The notes under the pieces are model-generated. The model ran no database searches and had not been told where the DNA came from. It saw only the letters and a list, made by a program, of their open reading frames with translations. This document shows, in pieces, positions 6,025 to 6,314 of a stretch of 6,314 bases of DNA (within the stretch, counting starts at the first letter, position 1; the number at the start of each line of letters is the position of its first letter). The position numbers and the translations under genes are program-made. The DNA comes from Bacteroidota bacterium (GTDB taxonomy: Bacteria; Bacteroidota; Bacteroidia; Flavobacteriales; Flavobacteriaceae), in contig JAJRPL010000402.1 of assembly GCA_024280815.1 (NCBI GenBank), positions 1 through 6,314 on the forward strand, read 5' to 3'.

Positions 6025-6314
6025 AGTATTTGATAATTTCTCATGTTGAACACTCTACTGAAGATGGTTTAATTTATGGATATGGACCTTATGTTAAAGA
6101 GATGAATTTATGGCTTAATCATGTAGATGAAGTTCGCATTGTTGCCCCAATGCGCTCAGGAAAACCTGATCCCATAGATTTAGCATACCAGCATGATAAG
6201 ATTCGCTTTGATGCAGTTCCCTCTTTTAATCTTTTAACTCTTTCTTCTAAGTTAAAGACCTTAATAAATTTACCTTATATATTTATGAAGATTATAGGGG
6301 CAATGGTATGGGCA
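6021..6314 (+). CDS. Probable glycosyltransferase, 5' part (runs off the window)
   Basis: The reading frame is open from GTG 6021 to the last base and gives 98 residues with no stop. The protein begins KYLIISHVEHSTEDG (2-16), then YGYGPYVKEMNLWLNHVDEV (19-38) and RIVAPMRSGKPDPIDLAY (39-56). This is the first strand, glycine-containing loop and second strand expected at the N-terminus of a GT-B glycosyltransferase. I recognise the GPYVKEMNLW and VDEV-IVAP pattern from glycosyltransferases in surface-polysaccharide loci. The catalytic C-terminal domain lies beyond the window, so family and substrate are unproven. The start is a GTG in a 4-nt GTGA overlap with the GT4 stop, with a modest AAGAG (6010-6014) upstream, so coupling to GT4 translation is likely. 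Confidence 0.7.
   Translation, partial: MKYLIISHVEHSTEDGLIYGYGPYVKEMNLWLNHVDEVRIVAPMRSGKPDPIDLAYQHDKIRFDAVPSFNLLTLSSKLKTLINLPYIFMKIIGAMVWA

Overview
The window is an AT-rich (GC roughly one third by eye), gap-free stretch of seven genes, all on the + strand. It looks like the inside of a surface-polysaccharide (capsule or O-antigen) locus of a low-GC Gram-negative bacterium. The host is uncertain. The last three proteins are of a kind I associate with flavobacterial and similar glycan loci. However, nearly every gene has a purine-rich Shine-Dalgarno match (AAGGAA, AAAGGAA, AAGGGGA, GGGAAG), which is uncommon in Bacteroidota, and CGT is a frequent arginine codon, which argues against the AGA-rich Campylobacterota. 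A low-GC gammaproteobacterium is possible; I would not go further.

The first three genes (1-2573) are a nonulosonic (sialic-type) acid pathway. They are the 3' part of a NeuB-family synthase (1-713), a NeuC-family hydrolysing UDP-HexNAc 2-epimerase (706-1866) and a NeuA-family CMP-sugar cytidylyltransferase (1875-2573). Together they would convert a UDP-HexNAc to a ManNAc-type sugar, condense it with PEP and activate the product with CTP. Whether the sugar is Neu5Ac, legionaminic acid or another 9-carbon acid cannot be settled, because the upstream genes are outside the window.

A D-2-hydroxyacid dehydrogenase (2564-3493) is translationally coupled behind neuA. Then come an uncharacterised GT-B-like protein (3490-4887), a family-4 glycosyltransferase (4889-6024) and the start of another probable glycosyltransferase (6021 to the end). 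These probably transfer the activated sugar and its neighbours. Junctions are overlaps of 4-10 nt or gaps of 1-8 nt, so there is no room for an internal promoter or terminator, and the set is probably one transcript. No RNA genes, mobile elements, CRISPR arrays or intergenic stretches over 8 bp are seen.

The most unusual observation is that the NeuB-family synthase and the GT4 are each interrupted by a one-base frameshift (one A too few). Both breaks lie at the start of nearly the same sequence, AAAGGYGTWCGACAAWTAG, encoding K-G-V-R-Q in both. In the GT4 the break is a perfect in-frame A_AAA_AAG -1 slippery heptamer. A repeated sequencing or consensus error is the simplest explanation, but programmed recoding is a testable alternative.
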